Shown here in pieces: positions 50,997 to 60,207 of a DNA stretch of 64,000 nucleotides. Position 1 is the first letter of the stretch; every line of letters begins with the position of its first letter. The position numbers and the translations under genes were made by a program. The notes beneath the pieces are model-generated. The model ran no database searches, had not been told where the DNA came from, and saw only the letters and a list, made by a program, of their open reading frames with translations. This DNA is from Sphaerisporangium sp040649355 (GTDB lineage Bacteria > Actinomycetota > Actinomycetes > Streptosporangiales > Streptosporangiaceae), in assembly GCF_043197795.1 (NCBI RefSeq), contig NZ_JBICTU010000033.1:13393-77392 (forward strand), in the 5' to 3' direction.

Positions 50997-52973
50997 TCAG
51001 CTGCTCAGCGCAGTGATCGTGAGGGTGGTGCGGTAAGCACCCTTCTGGACGCTGCCCGGCATCTTCAGGTCCAGGTCGGCGCCCAGCTTGGCCGTGCCCT
51101 TGGGGTGGCCCTGGCTGGCCCAGCCGAGGCCGCGCGAGACGGACAGGCCCTGGCCACGGTCGTCGTAGGCGGAGGGCACCGACCCGCTGGCCTGAGCACC
51201 GGCGCCGTCCTGGAGGACGCGCGGTGTCCAGCCGAGGTAGGCGCCGGAGAACTTCTTGCCGGCGTCCTGGAAGTCACCCACGCTGGCCGAGATCGACCAC
51301 GGGGCGAGCGAGCGGCGGCTGTCCGACACGATGAGCGGGTTGATCTGGCCGGTCGCCCCGAAGTAGTCGCCGTTGTTGTCCTTCGCGGTGCCGAGGTCCA
51401 CCAGGCCGTTCTGGCCGTCGATCGTCCAGCCGAACTCACCCGGAGCGGCGTCGGGCACGTTGACCTGGAGGGTCTGGCCGTCGCCGTGGTACGGGTGCAC
51501 GGTGACCTTGTCGACGATCGAGCCGACCGGCTGACCGCCGGGGGTGTTGGAGCAGGGGAGGCCCTTCTCCACCGCCGCGTTCGGAGCCGCGCAGGTGCCG
51601 CTGCGGACGTTCTCGACGACGAGTTTGTCGTTGCGCACCTGGACCTTGACGTAGGAGCGGACGTGCTCCTGGTTCTGGACCGAGTTGTACCAGTAGCTGG
51701 TCGGGTTCAGGGGGTCGGCGCCGTTGCCGGCGCCACTGGTGGCGCTGCTGTCGGGAGCCGTGATGTCGTAGTACTTCGAGCCCGAGGCCGAGTTCGCCGT
51801 CACGTAGAGCACGCCGCCGGGACCGGCGTAGACGTCGGCTGTGCCGGGCTTCTCAGCCGGGTCCGCCTTCTGGCTGTTCTTGATCAGGTAGCTGCGGGAG
51901 TAGGCGTGGTCGTGGCCCTGCAGCACCAGGTCGACACCGAGCTTGGAGAAGGTGGTCGGGAGGTCGACGCGACGCACCTTGGCGTCGGAGTCCTTGGCGT
52001 GGCTGGCCGGCGAGTAGATCGCGTGGTGGAAGACGAGCACCTTCCACTTGGCCTCGCCACCGTGCTGGTTGATGACGTCGGTCACGTAGGCGAGGTGCGC
52101 CGCGTCACCGCCACCACCCTGGGAGGTGGCGTAGCTGTTGCTGTTGATGTCGATGTACAGCACATCCTTGTAGATGTACCAGTAGTTACCGCCGGACGTG
52201 TTGGACGCCGGGTTTCCGTTGGCGTACAGCGGGCCCGAGTTGTCGGTGTTCGGGGTGAACAGGTGCTGCTCGTAGGCCTTGCCGCCGACGTCGTGGTTAC
52301 CGATGGTGGCGGCCCACGGGTACTGCCGCAGCTTGTCTGGTGCGAGGAAGGCGTTCCACTGGGACTCGGTGTTGGCGGTCTCGACCTGGTCACCGCCCGA
52401 CACCAGCAGCTCGGAGTCCGGGTTCGCCGCGAGCGCGACGTCCAGGGTGTCCTGCCAACCGGCCTGGTCCTTCGCCACGTCGCCGGACGAGCCGATCTGC
52501 GGGTCGCCGAAGAACAGGAAGTCGTAGTCGCCCTCGAAGTCCTGCGTCTTGAAGGAGTACGCCGGGGACCAGTTGTCCTCGGTGCCGACGCGGTAGGAGT
52601 ACGTCGTGTGCTCCTTCAGGCTGGTGATCGTCGCGTGGCGGTTGAAGCCGCCGCTGGTGGCGATGTTCGCCTTGCCGATGGCGTCGAAGGTGGCGGCGCC
52701 GGCGGGGAACTCGCCGTTGACGAGCGCCGCGGTCGGGGCGAGCTGGACCTTCTGTGCGGTGTCGGCCGAGGAGTACCACGTCACGGTGCGCTGGGACTCG
52801 TTGGCGCCCACGCCGAGGATGATGCCGGTGAGTGTGGTGGTGTCGGCAGCGCTGGCGGGGGATGCCAGACCGCCGCCGACGATCGCGGCCAAGCCCAGGA
52901 ATGCCGCTACGGCCCCCGCGGCCACGCGGCGCCGCACGGGGCCGGGGGACTGCGTCAAGGTGCCCAATGTCAT
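50997..52973 (-). CDS. Secreted purple-acid-phosphatase-like metallophosphoesterase
   Basis: A 658-residue exported phosphatase. The signal peptide ends near PASAADTTT. An FnIII-like N-domain (ESQRTVTWYSS, HATITSLKEHTTYSYRVG) leads into the metallophosphoesterase fold with all metal ligands: FFGDPQIGS, VSGGDQVE, TIGNHDVGG, VFHHAIYS and LQGHDHAYSRSY. The C-terminal ~220 residues form a beta-rich extra domain. It probably releases phosphate from organic phosphoesters. It lies 118 bp downstream of the HupE-like gene on the same strand. Confidence 0.93.
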   Translation of the reverse strand: MTLGTLTQSPGPVRRRVAAGAVAAFLGLAAIVGGGLASPASAADTTTLTGIILGVGANESQRTVTWYSSADTAQKVQLAPTAALVNGEFPAGAATFDAIGKANIATSGGFNRHATITSLKEHTTYSYRVGTEDNWSPAYSFKTQDFEGDYDFLFFGDPQIGSSGDVAKDQAGWQDTLDVALAANPDSELLVSGGDQVETANTESQWNAFLAPDKLRQYPWAATIGNHDVGGKAYEQHLFTPNTDNSGPLYANGNPASNTSGGNYWYIYKDVLYIDINSNSYATSQGGGGDAAHLAYVTDVINQHGGEAKWKVLVFHHAIYSPASHAKDSDAKVRRVDLPTTFSKLGVDLVLQGHDHAYSRSYLIKNSQKADPAEKPGTADVYAGPGGVLYVTANSASGSKYYDITAPDSSATSGAGNGADPLNPTSYWYNSVQNQEHVRSYVKVQVRNDKLVVENVRSGTCAAPNAAVEKGLPCSNTPGGQPVGSIVDKVTVHPYHGDGQTLQVNVPDAAPGEFGWTIDGQNGLVDLGTAKDNNGDYFGATGQINPLIVSDSRRSLAPWSISASVGDFQDAGKKFSGAYLGWTPRVLQDGAGAQASGSVPSAYDDRGQGLSVSRGLGWASQGHPKGTAKLGADLDLKMPGSVQKGAYRTTLTITALSS

Positions 52974-53091
52974 GTTTACGTCCTTTTTCGCACAAGATGC
53001 GGAGAAGCGGCCCTCAAGGTTTCGCCACTCGGTGAAGCGACCGTGAATGCGGTCCGGCGGGTTGGTGGAGATTCCCAGAAGATCTGCGCGT

Positions 53092-54297
53092 TCAGCCCCC
53101 GAACACCCGTTGTACGAACCAGACCAGCCCCATGACGGACACGCCCAGAGAAATCACGCCCGTCGCCCAGAGGCCGGCCGTCGGCGCACGGTGACGCAGC
53201 ACGGCCAGCAGTGGGAAGACGACGGCGATGATCGCCAGCTGCACGACCTCGATGCCGACGTTGAACACCAGCAAGGACCACAGCAGGGTCCACGACCACG
53301 CCTCGTCGATCCCCAGCGCGCCCGCGAAGCCCAGGCCGTGTACGAGGCCGAAGCAGAACACGACCCCGAGGCGGGTCCAGCCCGCACGGTCCAGGCTGAA
53401 GTGACCGTGTCCCTCGGTCTTGAGGTCGGCGGCGTGGCCCCCGCGCCGCCAGATCCGCCACAGATGCCAGCCGGCGACCGCGGCGATCGACAGCGCGATG
53501 ACGGGCTCGACCACCCTCGCGGGCACATGGACCAGACCGAGGGCGGCGAGCATGAACGTCACCGAGTGCGCCAGGGTGAAACTCGTGGCCGCGAGCACGA
53601 TCTCACGCAGGCGCCGTGACCCGGCGATGAGCGCCAGCAGGAACAGGATGTGGTCGATCCCGCTCAGTAGGTGCTCGGCGCCCAGGCGGAAGAACTCCCA
53701 GAACCGCTCGTACCACGACTGACCGGTCGAGAAGGATGGGTGATCGGCGTCGAGCGCGGCACTGCCCGAGCGGTCGTCGATCTTGTAGGTGACGATCGTC
53801 TTGGTGCCGGTGACGTACTTCTCCGCGTCGGGGAACAGCTCGCTACGCACCTCGTGACCGTCGCCCGGCGCAGGACAGGTCCAGTCGAGCAGCAGATCGG
53901 CGTACGGCACGCCCTCCCGCTCGCTCATCGTGAAGTCGCCTGCCCGTGTCGGCGTGCAGGCCTTGCCGTCCGAGGTGACCGAGAATCGCTCGGTGACATA
54001 CGTGACGGCCGACTCCGCATGGGTGTTGAGCGCCGCGGCCTGTCCGTCGGTGTCACGGGCGTCGAACGCGGCGGTTCCCGCCTTGAAGAGGGGATCGTCG
54101 TCCTCGTAGTCGGCGGCGGACACGACGAAGAGGTCGTATTCGAGCTCCAGCATCGTACGTACGTGACCCCCGTCGCCCGCGGTGAGGTGGACGTACACGG
54201 TCGACGTGAACCCGTGGGCGAGCGCCGGCCCTGCACCCAGCAAGACGATCACCGCCGCAGTGATCACGGCGACGGTATGGCGGACCCGTTTTGACAT
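53092..54297 (-). CDS. HupE/UreJ-family membrane protein
   Basis: A 401-residue membrane protein. A signal peptide (VAVITAAVIVLLGAGPALAHG) precedes ~190 extracytoplasmic residues. Six hydrophobic segments follow, with the HupE_UreJ_2 signature LGAEHLLSGIDHILFLLAL, FTLAHSVTF and FGLVHGLGFAG, whose His residues likely bind metal. Such proteins are thought to take up nickel or a related cofactor. Here the partner is a metallophosphatase, so a metal-supply role is conceivable but unproven. Confidence 0.88.
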   Translation of the reverse strand: MSKRVRHTVAVITAAVIVLLGAGPALAHGFTSTVYVHLTAGDGGHVRTMLELEYDLFVVSAADYEDDDPLFKAGTAAFDARDTDGQAAALNTHAESAVTYVTERFSVTSDGKACTPTRAGDFTMSEREGVPYADLLLDWTCPAPGDGHEVRSELFPDAEKYVTGTKTIVTYKIDDRSGSAALDADHPSFSTGQSWYERFWEFFRLGAEHLLSGIDHILFLLALIAGSRRLREIVLAATSFTLAHSVTFMLAALGLVHVPARVVEPVIALSIAAVAGWHLWRIWRRGGHAADLKTEGHGHFSLDRAGWTRLGVVFCFGLVHGLGFAGALGIDEAWSWTLLWSLLVFNVGIEVVQLAIIAVVFPLLAVLRHRAPTAGLWATGVISLGVSVMGLVWFVQRVFGG

Positions 54298-54469
54298 GTG
54301 ACTCCTTCAGTAGCCAGAGCACGTTGCACGCCACGGGTGAACAGGAGCCGACTCACCGGCGAACCCCGGAATAAAAGACCCCAGAACTACCCTCAGAGCT
54401 TGAAAGCGGCATGAACTGGGATAGGAGGATGTACGCGCACCATCCGCCACCACTCGGAGGACGATCGTC

Positions 54470-55135
54470 TTGCGCCCCCCGCTTCGGGCCGTCGCCGCGC
54501 TGGCCTTGGCCGCCGCGCTGGTCACCGGATGCAACCTCGGCGACGACTGGTCGCGGCCGCATCCCAAGCCCGCCGCCGTCGGCACTCTCGGCCCGGGGTT
54601 CACCGACTCCTCCGCCCCGCCCCACCCGGAGGCGACCCTCACGCCGCGGCCCGGCACCTGGGCCGGGGTCCACCCGTCGAAGGGCTACCGCGTGGTGCTG
54701 CTCACCGCGGGTGACGACCGCCCGACCAAGGCCCTCGTGACGGCGGTCGAGGACTGGGCCGAGGAGGAGCGCGTCGACCTCAGAACGGTGGTCGCCGACG
54801 ACGCGTCCGACCTCGTTCCCAGCATCATCAGGGCCCTTGAGATGGGCCCGGACCTCATCGTCAGCGCGGGCAACGACCTCGTCGACCCCCTCACGCTGGT
54901 CACCCCGAGCCACCTGTCACAGCGGTTCCTCGTCGTGGGCGCGGAACTGGCCGAGCCCACCCACAACGTCACCGCGGTCGACTGGGCCGGTGCGTCGTTC
55001 CGTGGCGAAGGGCTCGGCATGTCCTCGACGTACGACCCCGACTCGTTCACCACCGTGCGCTGCGCGGCCGCCATCAGGGCGGGCGTCGCGGCCGTGCTCA
55101 ACGACCTGACCGGCATCGTGATCTGGCTCGACTAG
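54470..55135 (+). CDS. Lipoprotein with a single BMP-like lobe
   Basis: A 221-residue lipoprotein. The signal ends in the lipobox LVTGC. After a Pro-rich linker, GYRVVLLTAGDDRPTKALV, ALEMGPDLIVSAGNDLVDPL and FLVVGAELAEP..NVTAVDWAGASFRGEGLG follow the order of the N-terminal lobe of BMP substrate-binding proteins. The second lobe is missing. It may be a degenerate or specialised sensor; no transporter genes are nearby. The start is TTG 54470 behind GGAGG. The BMP relation is tentative. Confidence 0.7.
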   Translation: MRPPLRAVAALALAAALVTGCNLGDDWSRPHPKPAAVGTLGPGFTDSSAPPHPEATLTPRPGTWAGVHPSKGYRVVLLTAGDDRPTKALVTAVEDWAEEERVDLRTVVADDASDLVPSIIRALEMGPDLIVSAGNDLVDPLTLVTPSHLSQRFLVVGAELAEPTHNVTAVDWAGASFRGEGLGMSSTYDPDSFTTVRCAAAIRAGVAAVLNDLTGIVIWLD

Positions 55136-55155
55136 CTCCGGCGGAGCGGGTGCGG

Positions 55156-56310
55156 TCAGCGCTTGACGGCTCTCAGCACGACGAACCTGGGGTCGCTCGC
55201 GGCGACCTCGCAGTTGCCGAAGAGCCGGCGCAGCTTCGCGTGGTAGCCGAGATGCCGGTTGCCGACCACCCACAGCTCGCCGCCTCGGCGGAGTGCGGCG
55301 CGTGACCCGTTGAACATGCGCCAGGCCGTCGCGTCGGTCGTCGCGCGGTGCGCGTGGAACGGCGGGTTGTTCAGCACCAGGTCGACCGTCCCCGCCGGTA
55401 CGTCCGACATGCCGTCCGCCTCCAGGAACGCGGCGGTTGTGCTCGCGTCCACGTTCGCCCGGAACGTGGCCTCGGCCGAAGCCAGCGCCTGATAGGACTC
55501 GTCGATGAAGGTCACCTGGGCTTCGCTGTTGGTCAGTGCCGCGGCGAGCCCGGTCACCCCGTTGCCGCAGCCGAGGTCCACGACGTGTTCGCGTCCACGG
55601 CGCTGCGGCAGGTTCCGCAGGAAGAAGCGGGTGCCGACGTCGAGGCGGTCGGCGCAGAAGATGCCCGCGTGGTTGGTGACGGTCAGACCCGAGACGGCTC
55701 CGATGCCGGTGGGCAGCGCGTAGCTCCGCGGCCATGGGTTGGTGCTCGGGGGGAGCGAAGGGTCCGGTGAGCAGAAGATCAGCCGGGCCTTCCTGACCGC
55801 CAGCGATGTCCTGGTCGGCCCGAGGATCCGTTCGAACAGCTTCAGCGTCGAGGTGTGGATCTCGGTGACCATCCCCGCGCCGATGACCACGGTGCCCGGG
55901 TGCAGGTGGGGGGCGAGGCGGTGCAACTGGTCCTCAAGGAGCGCGAGGCTCTTGGGCACTCGGATGAGCAGCACGTCGATGCGGTCCGGTGGCGCGTCCC
56001 TGGTCGTACGGAGGCGCACCGCGTCCGTGGCGACCCCGTTGCGCTCCAGGTTCGCCAGGGTCGCCTCCTGGCCGAGGAAGGAGTCGCCGACCTGCACGGG
56101 GCGGTGATCGGCGAGCGCGGTGACCAGGGCGCCCCACCGGTCGCCCAGCACGACCACGGTGCCCGACAGGTCTGTCGGTCCGCCGTCGATTCCGTCGAGG
56201 GCCCGCAGCAGGTATTCGTCGGCGGCGTCCCAGGCGCGAAGCGGGTCACGGGGGTCCTCGGGGAAGCGCGTGAGGTCGAACTCACCTCTCGACGTCGTCA
56301 AACGGTTCAT
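55156..56310 (-). CDS. RsmC/RlmG-type rRNA (guanine-N2) methyltransferase
   Basis: A 384-residue class I methyltransferase with the duplicated architecture of RlmG. A degenerate N-terminal Rossmann half (GTVVVLGDRWGALVTALADH) precedes the catalytic half with motif I VVDLGCGNGVTGLAAAL and motif IV VLNNPPFHAHRA. The NPPFH motif is the guanine-N2 methyltransferase hallmark. It probably methylates G1835 of 23S rRNA or an equivalent guanine. The start ATG 56310 has GAGG upstream. Single gene with a terminator-like region on its left. Confidence 0.88.
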   Translation of the reverse strand: MNRLTTSRGEFDLTRFPEDPRDPLRAWDAADEYLLRALDGIDGGPTDLSGTVVVLGDRWGALVTALADHRPVQVGDSFLGQEATLANLERNGVATDAVRLRTTRDAPPDRIDVLLIRVPKSLALLEDQLHRLAPHLHPGTVVIGAGMVTEIHTSTLKLFERILGPTRTSLAVRKARLIFCSPDPSLPPSTNPWPRSYALPTGIGAVSGLTVTNHAGIFCADRLDVGTRFFLRNLPQRRGREHVVDLGCGNGVTGLAAALTNSEAQVTFIDESYQALASAEATFRANVDASTTAAFLEADGMSDVPAGTVDLVLNNPPFHAHRATTDATAWRMFNGSRAALRRGGELWVVGNRHLGYHAKLRRLFGNCEVAASDPRFVVLRAVKR

Positions 56311-56405
56311 CGCACCTCAAGGCTAGCGAGTCGCGCGACGCGCTCGTCACATCCTCACCCGCCAGGCGCCGATCGCGGAGTGGTCCCAACCTGCTTCGCC
56401 CGCGA

Positions 56406-56450
56406 GGGGAGGTCCGTGGAGTGGGCCCCGTCCATTCCACGGACCTCCCC
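56406..56450. terminator. 15-bp hairpin
   Basis: Perfect arms GGGGAGGTCCGTGGA / TCCACGGACCTCCCC with a 15-nt loop, in the 236-bp gap between the ABC permease stop and the methyltransferase start. It may be a second terminator for the ABC operon. Confidence 0.65.
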
Positions 56451-56504
56451 GATGAGGTCACCCGAGGGCCTCGAAGAAGGGGCCTCCTGGCAGAGAACCC
56501 GCAG

Positions 56505-56539
56505 TACGGCCTGCCCGGCGGGCCGCCGGGCAGGCCGTA
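56505..56539 (-). terminator. Terminator of the two-component/ABC operon
   Basis: Perfect 15-bp arms TACGGCCTGCCCGGC / GCCGGGCAGGCCGTA with loop GGGCC, eight bases beyond the permease stop. Confidence 0.85.
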
Positions 56540-56546
56540 CAGGTCC

Positions 56547-57764
56547 TCAAGGGGTGGCGAGGGCCTCGGTCGGGGGCATGCGGGCGGCGCGGACCGCCGG
56601 GTAGAAGCCGGCGATGCCGCCGATGATCAGCGTCGCGACCACGCCGCCGACCATCGCCCAGGCAGGGATGATCGACGGCCAGCCCTGGGAGGAGGCGTAG
56701 GCGATGGTCACGCCGATGCCGAGGACCACTCCCCCGATGCCGCCAAGGGCCGACAGCAGTTGCGACTCGGCCAGGAACTGCAGCCGGATCTGCCCCCGGG
56801 TGGCACCCAGGGAGCGGCGGAGGCCGATCTCCGCGCGCCGCTCCAGCACGGAGATGACCATGGTGTTTGCCACGCCGACCCCGCCGACCAGGAGCGCGAC
56901 GCCACCGAGGCCCAGCAGCAGCGCGTTGAGCGTCGCGTCGGTGGCCTGCTTGGCGGCGAGCACGTCGGAAGGACGGGAGACGTTGACCTCGTCGGGGTGC
57001 TCGGGGTTGGCGGAGGCGGCCAGCACGTCCCGCACCTCGACCACGTGCTCCTCCTCGGCACGGGTGTAGACGGTCGTCGGGTAGCCGTCGAAGTCGAGCC
57101 GTTCCTCGGCCACCGGCCAGCCGACCAGGGCGGAGGTGTCGAGCTCGGGGGCCAGGGGCACCGGGGCTAGCACACCGACGACGGTGAACCACTGGCCTCC
57201 GAGCCAGACCCGCTGCTCGGGTCCCGCCTGGGCGACGCCGAGCCGGTCGGCCGCCCTCGACCCGAGGACCACCGCCGGGTAGCGGTGGGTGGCCCCGTTG
57301 AGCCAGGTGCCGCTGACGACCGTCGCCCCGACGTCCGTGAGCAGGTTGAGGCGGGCGGCCTGGACCCCGATGCCACCGGACTGGGACTCCGGTATGTGGT
57401 CGTTGCGGTAGACCTTGGCGCTGGTGGTCCCGGTCGCGGTCACCGACGTCACCGGGCCGATCTGGCCGATCATGCTCTCCGACTCGGAGGGCAGGTGGGA
57501 CCCCTCACCGAACATGGAGTTACCCGGTGAGATGGTGAGCAGGTTGGTGCCGAGCGCGGAGAGCTGCCGGTTGAGGTCCTCCTGGCTGGAGGCGGAGATG
57601 CCGACCACGCCCAGCATCGCGGCGATGCCGATCGCGATGCCGAGTGCGGAGAGGAACACCCGCAGCGGCCGTGACCGCAGCCCCGCCCCGCCGACCCTGA
57701 GCACGTCGCGCGGGCCGAGGCGGGTGGGCGTCAGCCGCGTACGCTCCTTGGAGATGGTCACCAT
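56547..57764 (-). CDS. MacB/FtsX-type ABC transporter permease
   Basis: A 405-residue permease with one N-terminal helix (LRVFLSALGIAIGIAAMLGVVGI). A large extracytoplasmic MacB-PCD domain follows, then three C-terminal helices including LLLGLGGVALLVGGVGVANTMVISVLERRAEIGLRRSLGAT, the FtsX-family signature. With the ATPase and adaptor genes it forms a tripartite-like exporter. Without an outer membrane, such systems export lipids or peptides or relay mechanical signals. It is the last gene of the operon. Confidence 0.92.
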   Translation of the reverse strand: MVTISKERTRLTPTRLGPRDVLRVGGAGLRSRPLRVFLSALGIAIGIAAMLGVVGISASSQEDLNRQLSALGTNLLTISPGNSMFGEGSHLPSESESMIGQIGPVTSVTATGTTSAKVYRNDHIPESQSGGIGVQAARLNLLTDVGATVVSGTWLNGATHRYPAVVLGSRAADRLGVAQAGPEQRVWLGGQWFTVVGVLAPVPLAPELDTSALVGWPVAEERLDFDGYPTTVYTRAEEEHVVEVRDVLAASANPEHPDEVNVSRPSDVLAAKQATDATLNALLLGLGGVALLVGGVGVANTMVISVLERRAEIGLRRSLGATRGQIRLQFLAESQLLSALGGIGGVVLGIGVTIAYASSQGWPSIIPAWAMVGGVVATLIIGGIAGFYPAVRAARMPPTEALATP

Positions 57765-57825
57765 GCCGTCCCTCGCCTGGTCTGTGAGCTGAGGGGCATC
57801 CGCCCGGCCTGGACTGCGACGGTCA

Positions 57826-58509
57826 TCATGCCGGCACCCGGCCGGCCCGGGAGTCGTGGACGACGCGGCCGTCCAGCATCTCGATCTGCCTCGGCAGGGC
57901 CGCCGCGATGTCCCGGTCGTGCGTGATGATCACGACGGTGGTGCCGGCCTGGTGGAGGTCGCGGAGCAGGGCCATCACGGCGCCACCCGATCTGGAGTCG
58001 AGGTTGCCGGTGGGTTCGTCGGCGAGGAGCAGCTCGGGGTCGCCGACCACGGCGCGGGCGATGGCCACCCGCTGCCGCTCGCCACCGGACAGCTCGTGCG
58101 GCCGGTGGTCGAGGCGGTGCCCGAGGCCGACCCTGTGCAGTATCTCCGTCGCCATCCTGCGCCTCCGCTTGAGGGGGACGCCGGAGTAGAGGAGCCCGTC
58201 GGCGACGTTGTCCAGCACCGGCACCCCGGCGGTGAGGTGGAACTGCTGGAAGACGAAGCCGATCGTGCTCGCGCGCAGCGCCGACAGCTCACGGTCGGTG
58301 AGCGTCGCCACGTCGTGGCCCGCGATGCGCACGGTGCCGCCCGATGGCCGGTCGAGGGTGCCGATCATGTTCAGCATCGTGGACTTGCCGGAGCCGGACG
58401 GGCCCACGATGCCGACCAGTTCGCCGTACCCGATCTCCATCGTGGCCCCGCGCAGGGCCGCCACCTCCCCGGCGTAGAGCTTGCTGACCTCGCTGAGGGA
58501 GACGATCAC
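57826..58509 (-). CDS. ABC transporter ATP-binding protein (MacB/LolD type)
   Basis: A 227-residue ATPase. Walker A is GIVGPSGSGKSTMLNMIG, the Q-loop FVFQQFHL, the signature ELSGGERQRVAIARA, and Walker B LLLADEPTGNLD, with the H-loop in ITHD. The start GTG 58509 overlaps the adaptor's TGA (GTGA). The longer frame upstream is not coding. It powers the FtsX-type permease encoded 61 bases downstream. Confidence 0.94.
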   Translation of the reverse strand: MIVSLSEVSKLYAGEVAALRGATMEIGYGELVGIVGPSGSGKSTMLNMIGTLDRPSGGTVRIAGHDVATLTDRELSALRASTIGFVFQQFHLTAGVPVLDNVADGLLYSGVPLKRRRRMATEILHRVGLGHRLDHRPHELSGGERQRVAIARAVVGDPELLLADEPTGNLDSRSGGAVMALLRDLHQAGTTVVIITHDRDIAAALPRQIEMLDGRVVHDSRAGRVPA

Positions 58510-59618
58510 TTGGGCACCACCACGGTCGCGCCCTCGTCGACCCCGGTGACCTCCACCTTGCCGTCGGCGAACATGCCCGTCCTCACCGCCGCATAGCGGG
58601 TGGCCGGGCCCTCCACGACCTGAACGCCGTACCCGCCCTCGGCCAGCGCGAGCAAGGCGTTGACCGGCACGACGAGCACGTTCTTCCGCCGCGCCGAGAC
58701 GATCTCGACGTCGACAGGGGCGGTGTCGTAGGTGTCGAGCTTCTTGCCGGCGCGGATGGAGACGACCATCTCGACCGTGGTCGTGGTCTCGTTCTGGGTG
58801 GAGTGCTCGGTGGCCACTCTGCCGATCTTCTTGATGGTGCCCGGGACGGTGGAGCCGTCCGGCAGTTCCACGGTCGCCTTCATCCCCTTCTTGACCAGAT
58901 GCCGGTCGGCGACGTCCAGCGGGACGGTGACCTGACGGGTCGTACCGGTGTAGGTCAGCACGGGGCCGCCGGCGGTGGCGCCGAGCGAGGTCTTGAGCTC
59001 GGAGACCCGGAACGCGCCGTCGTGGACGACGACGGCGCCGGGTTCGACCCGGCCGGTGACCGGGACGCCTATGTCCTCCTGCCACCGCTTCACAGCTTCG
59101 CGGGTGGTCCAGGTGAACTCGTCGTCCACGGTGAAGCCGTCGTAGCCGAGCTTGGCCAGGTTGGTCTCCAGCAGCCTGACGTCCTTGCCCTCGACCCCGT
59201 TCTGCAGGGTGCGGTAGAGGGGCATGCTCCCGTACAGGAGCGGGACCCGGTCGGCGTCCACGCTGTAGGCGGCCCGGCCCCGGGTGACGACGGCGCCGGC
59301 GGCCGGCAGCCAGGTGATCGTGCCCTGGCGGGAGGTGGCCGAGACGGTGGCGGTGTCGCCGTAGCCGAGGGTGCCGTCGACCGTCTCGGTCTCGGTCAGA
59401 GTGGTACGGGTGACCTGGGCCGTCGCCGGGGGCGTCCGCTGGGCGACGGGCGTGCCGACGTCGCCCCCCACGCCGATCGCGGCCGCCACCGAGGCGGCGA
59501 GCACCGCTCCGCACCCCACGGCCACCGCGACCTTCCTGCCCCGCCCGCGCCGCCGCCGCGGGGGCGCCTCCGGTTCGCCCGTCGCGCTCACGGGCCGCTC
59601 CGTGCGCGTGTCACTCAC
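58506..59618 (-). CDS. Efflux adaptor (membrane-fusion-type) with peptidoglycan-binding domain
   Basis: A 370-residue membrane-anchored adaptor. Residues ~35-57 form a single transmembrane helix (VAVAVGCGAVLAASVAAAIGV). A lipoyl/hairpin part follows (GYGDTATVSATSRQGTITWLP). An inserted PG-binding-1 domain (VRLLETNLAKLGYDGFTVDD, WTTREAVKRWQEDIGV) comes next, then the beta-barrel (RQVTVPLDVADRHLVKKGM). Actinomycete adaptors of this kind bridge ABC permeases to the cell wall. The start GTG 59618 is two bases after the lipoprotein stop. Confidence 0.9.
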   Translation of the reverse strand: MSDTRTERPVSATGEPEAPPRRRRGRGRKVAVAVGCGAVLAASVAAAIGVGGDVGTPVAQRTPPATAQVTRTTLTETETVDGTLGYGDTATVSATSRQGTITWLPAAGAVVTRGRAAYSVDADRVPLLYGSMPLYRTLQNGVEGKDVRLLETNLAKLGYDGFTVDDEFTWTTREAVKRWQEDIGVPVTGRVEPGAVVVHDGAFRVSELKTSLGATAGGPVLTYTGTTRQVTVPLDVADRHLVKKGMKATVELPDGSTVPGTIKKIGRVATEHSTQNETTTTVEMVVSIRAGKKLDTYDTAPVDVEIVSARRKNVLVVPVNALLALAEGGYGVQVVEGPATRYAAVRTGMFADGKVEVTGVDEGATVVVPK

Positions 59619-59620
59619 CC

Positions 59621-60166
59621 TCAGGACCCCGTGACACTGACAGACCCGCCTTGGGGGCCCAGCTTGTCGCGGCAGGCCTCCTGGGCCTTCTTGAACGTCG
59701 GGTCGTCCGGCTGGACCTTGCTGTCGGGGCCGCCGATCATGATGCCACCGCCGTGGGCGAAGTCCGGGTCGGGCATGTCGACGCCGTTGTCCCGCATGCA
59801 CTGGGTGAAGGCACGCATCTGTTCCTGCCGCTCGGGCGTCATCTCGGGCCCCTTCTCACCGAACGAGGTCTTGCTGCGGCAGTCCTCCATCGCCTTGTCC
59901 GCCTTGGCCTGGTCAGCCTTGGGCACCTCGATCTTGACGCCGCCACCCATGCCCGGCTCGGGGTCGGCCATGTCGATGCCGTGGTCCCGCATGCACTGGG
60001 CGAATTGCCTGGCCTGTTCCTGGGGGTCGACCGAGGCGGTCGGGGAGGCGCCGGTCGAGGAGGGGGACTTCGTGCCCTGCACCGAAGCCACCCCACCGGA
60101 GGTGGCCGGCTGTCCGCATCCGGCGGCCAGCGCGAGGAACGCCACCGCTACAAGTGTTCTTCTCAT
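59621..60166 (-). CDS. Lipoprotein with two Cys-containing repeats
   Basis: A 181-residue lipoprotein with lipobox ALAAGC. Two ~50-residue repeats share QCMRDHGIDMADPEPG and QCMRDNGVDMPDPDFA, each followed by a Gly-rich turn (GMGGGVKI / HGGGIMIG) and a second Cys (EDCR / EACR) probably disulfide bonded. It is encoded between the kinase and adaptor of the same operon, as is frequent in actinomycetes. It may be the extracellular sensor or substrate-binding part of the ABC system. Function unknown. Confidence 0.82.
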   Translation of the reverse strand: MRRTLVAVAFLALAAGCGQPATSGGVASVQGTKSPSSTGASPTASVDPQEQARQFAQCMRDHGIDMADPEPGMGGGVKIEVPKADQAKADKAMEDCRSKTSFGEKGPEMTPERQEQMRAFTQCMRDNGVDMPDPDFAHGGGIMIGGPDSKVQPDDPTFKKAQEACRDKLGPQGGSVSVTGS

Positions 60167-60207
60167 GGCCCGAATGCTGCCGAGCGCGGATCGGAGCGAC
60201 CCCTGAG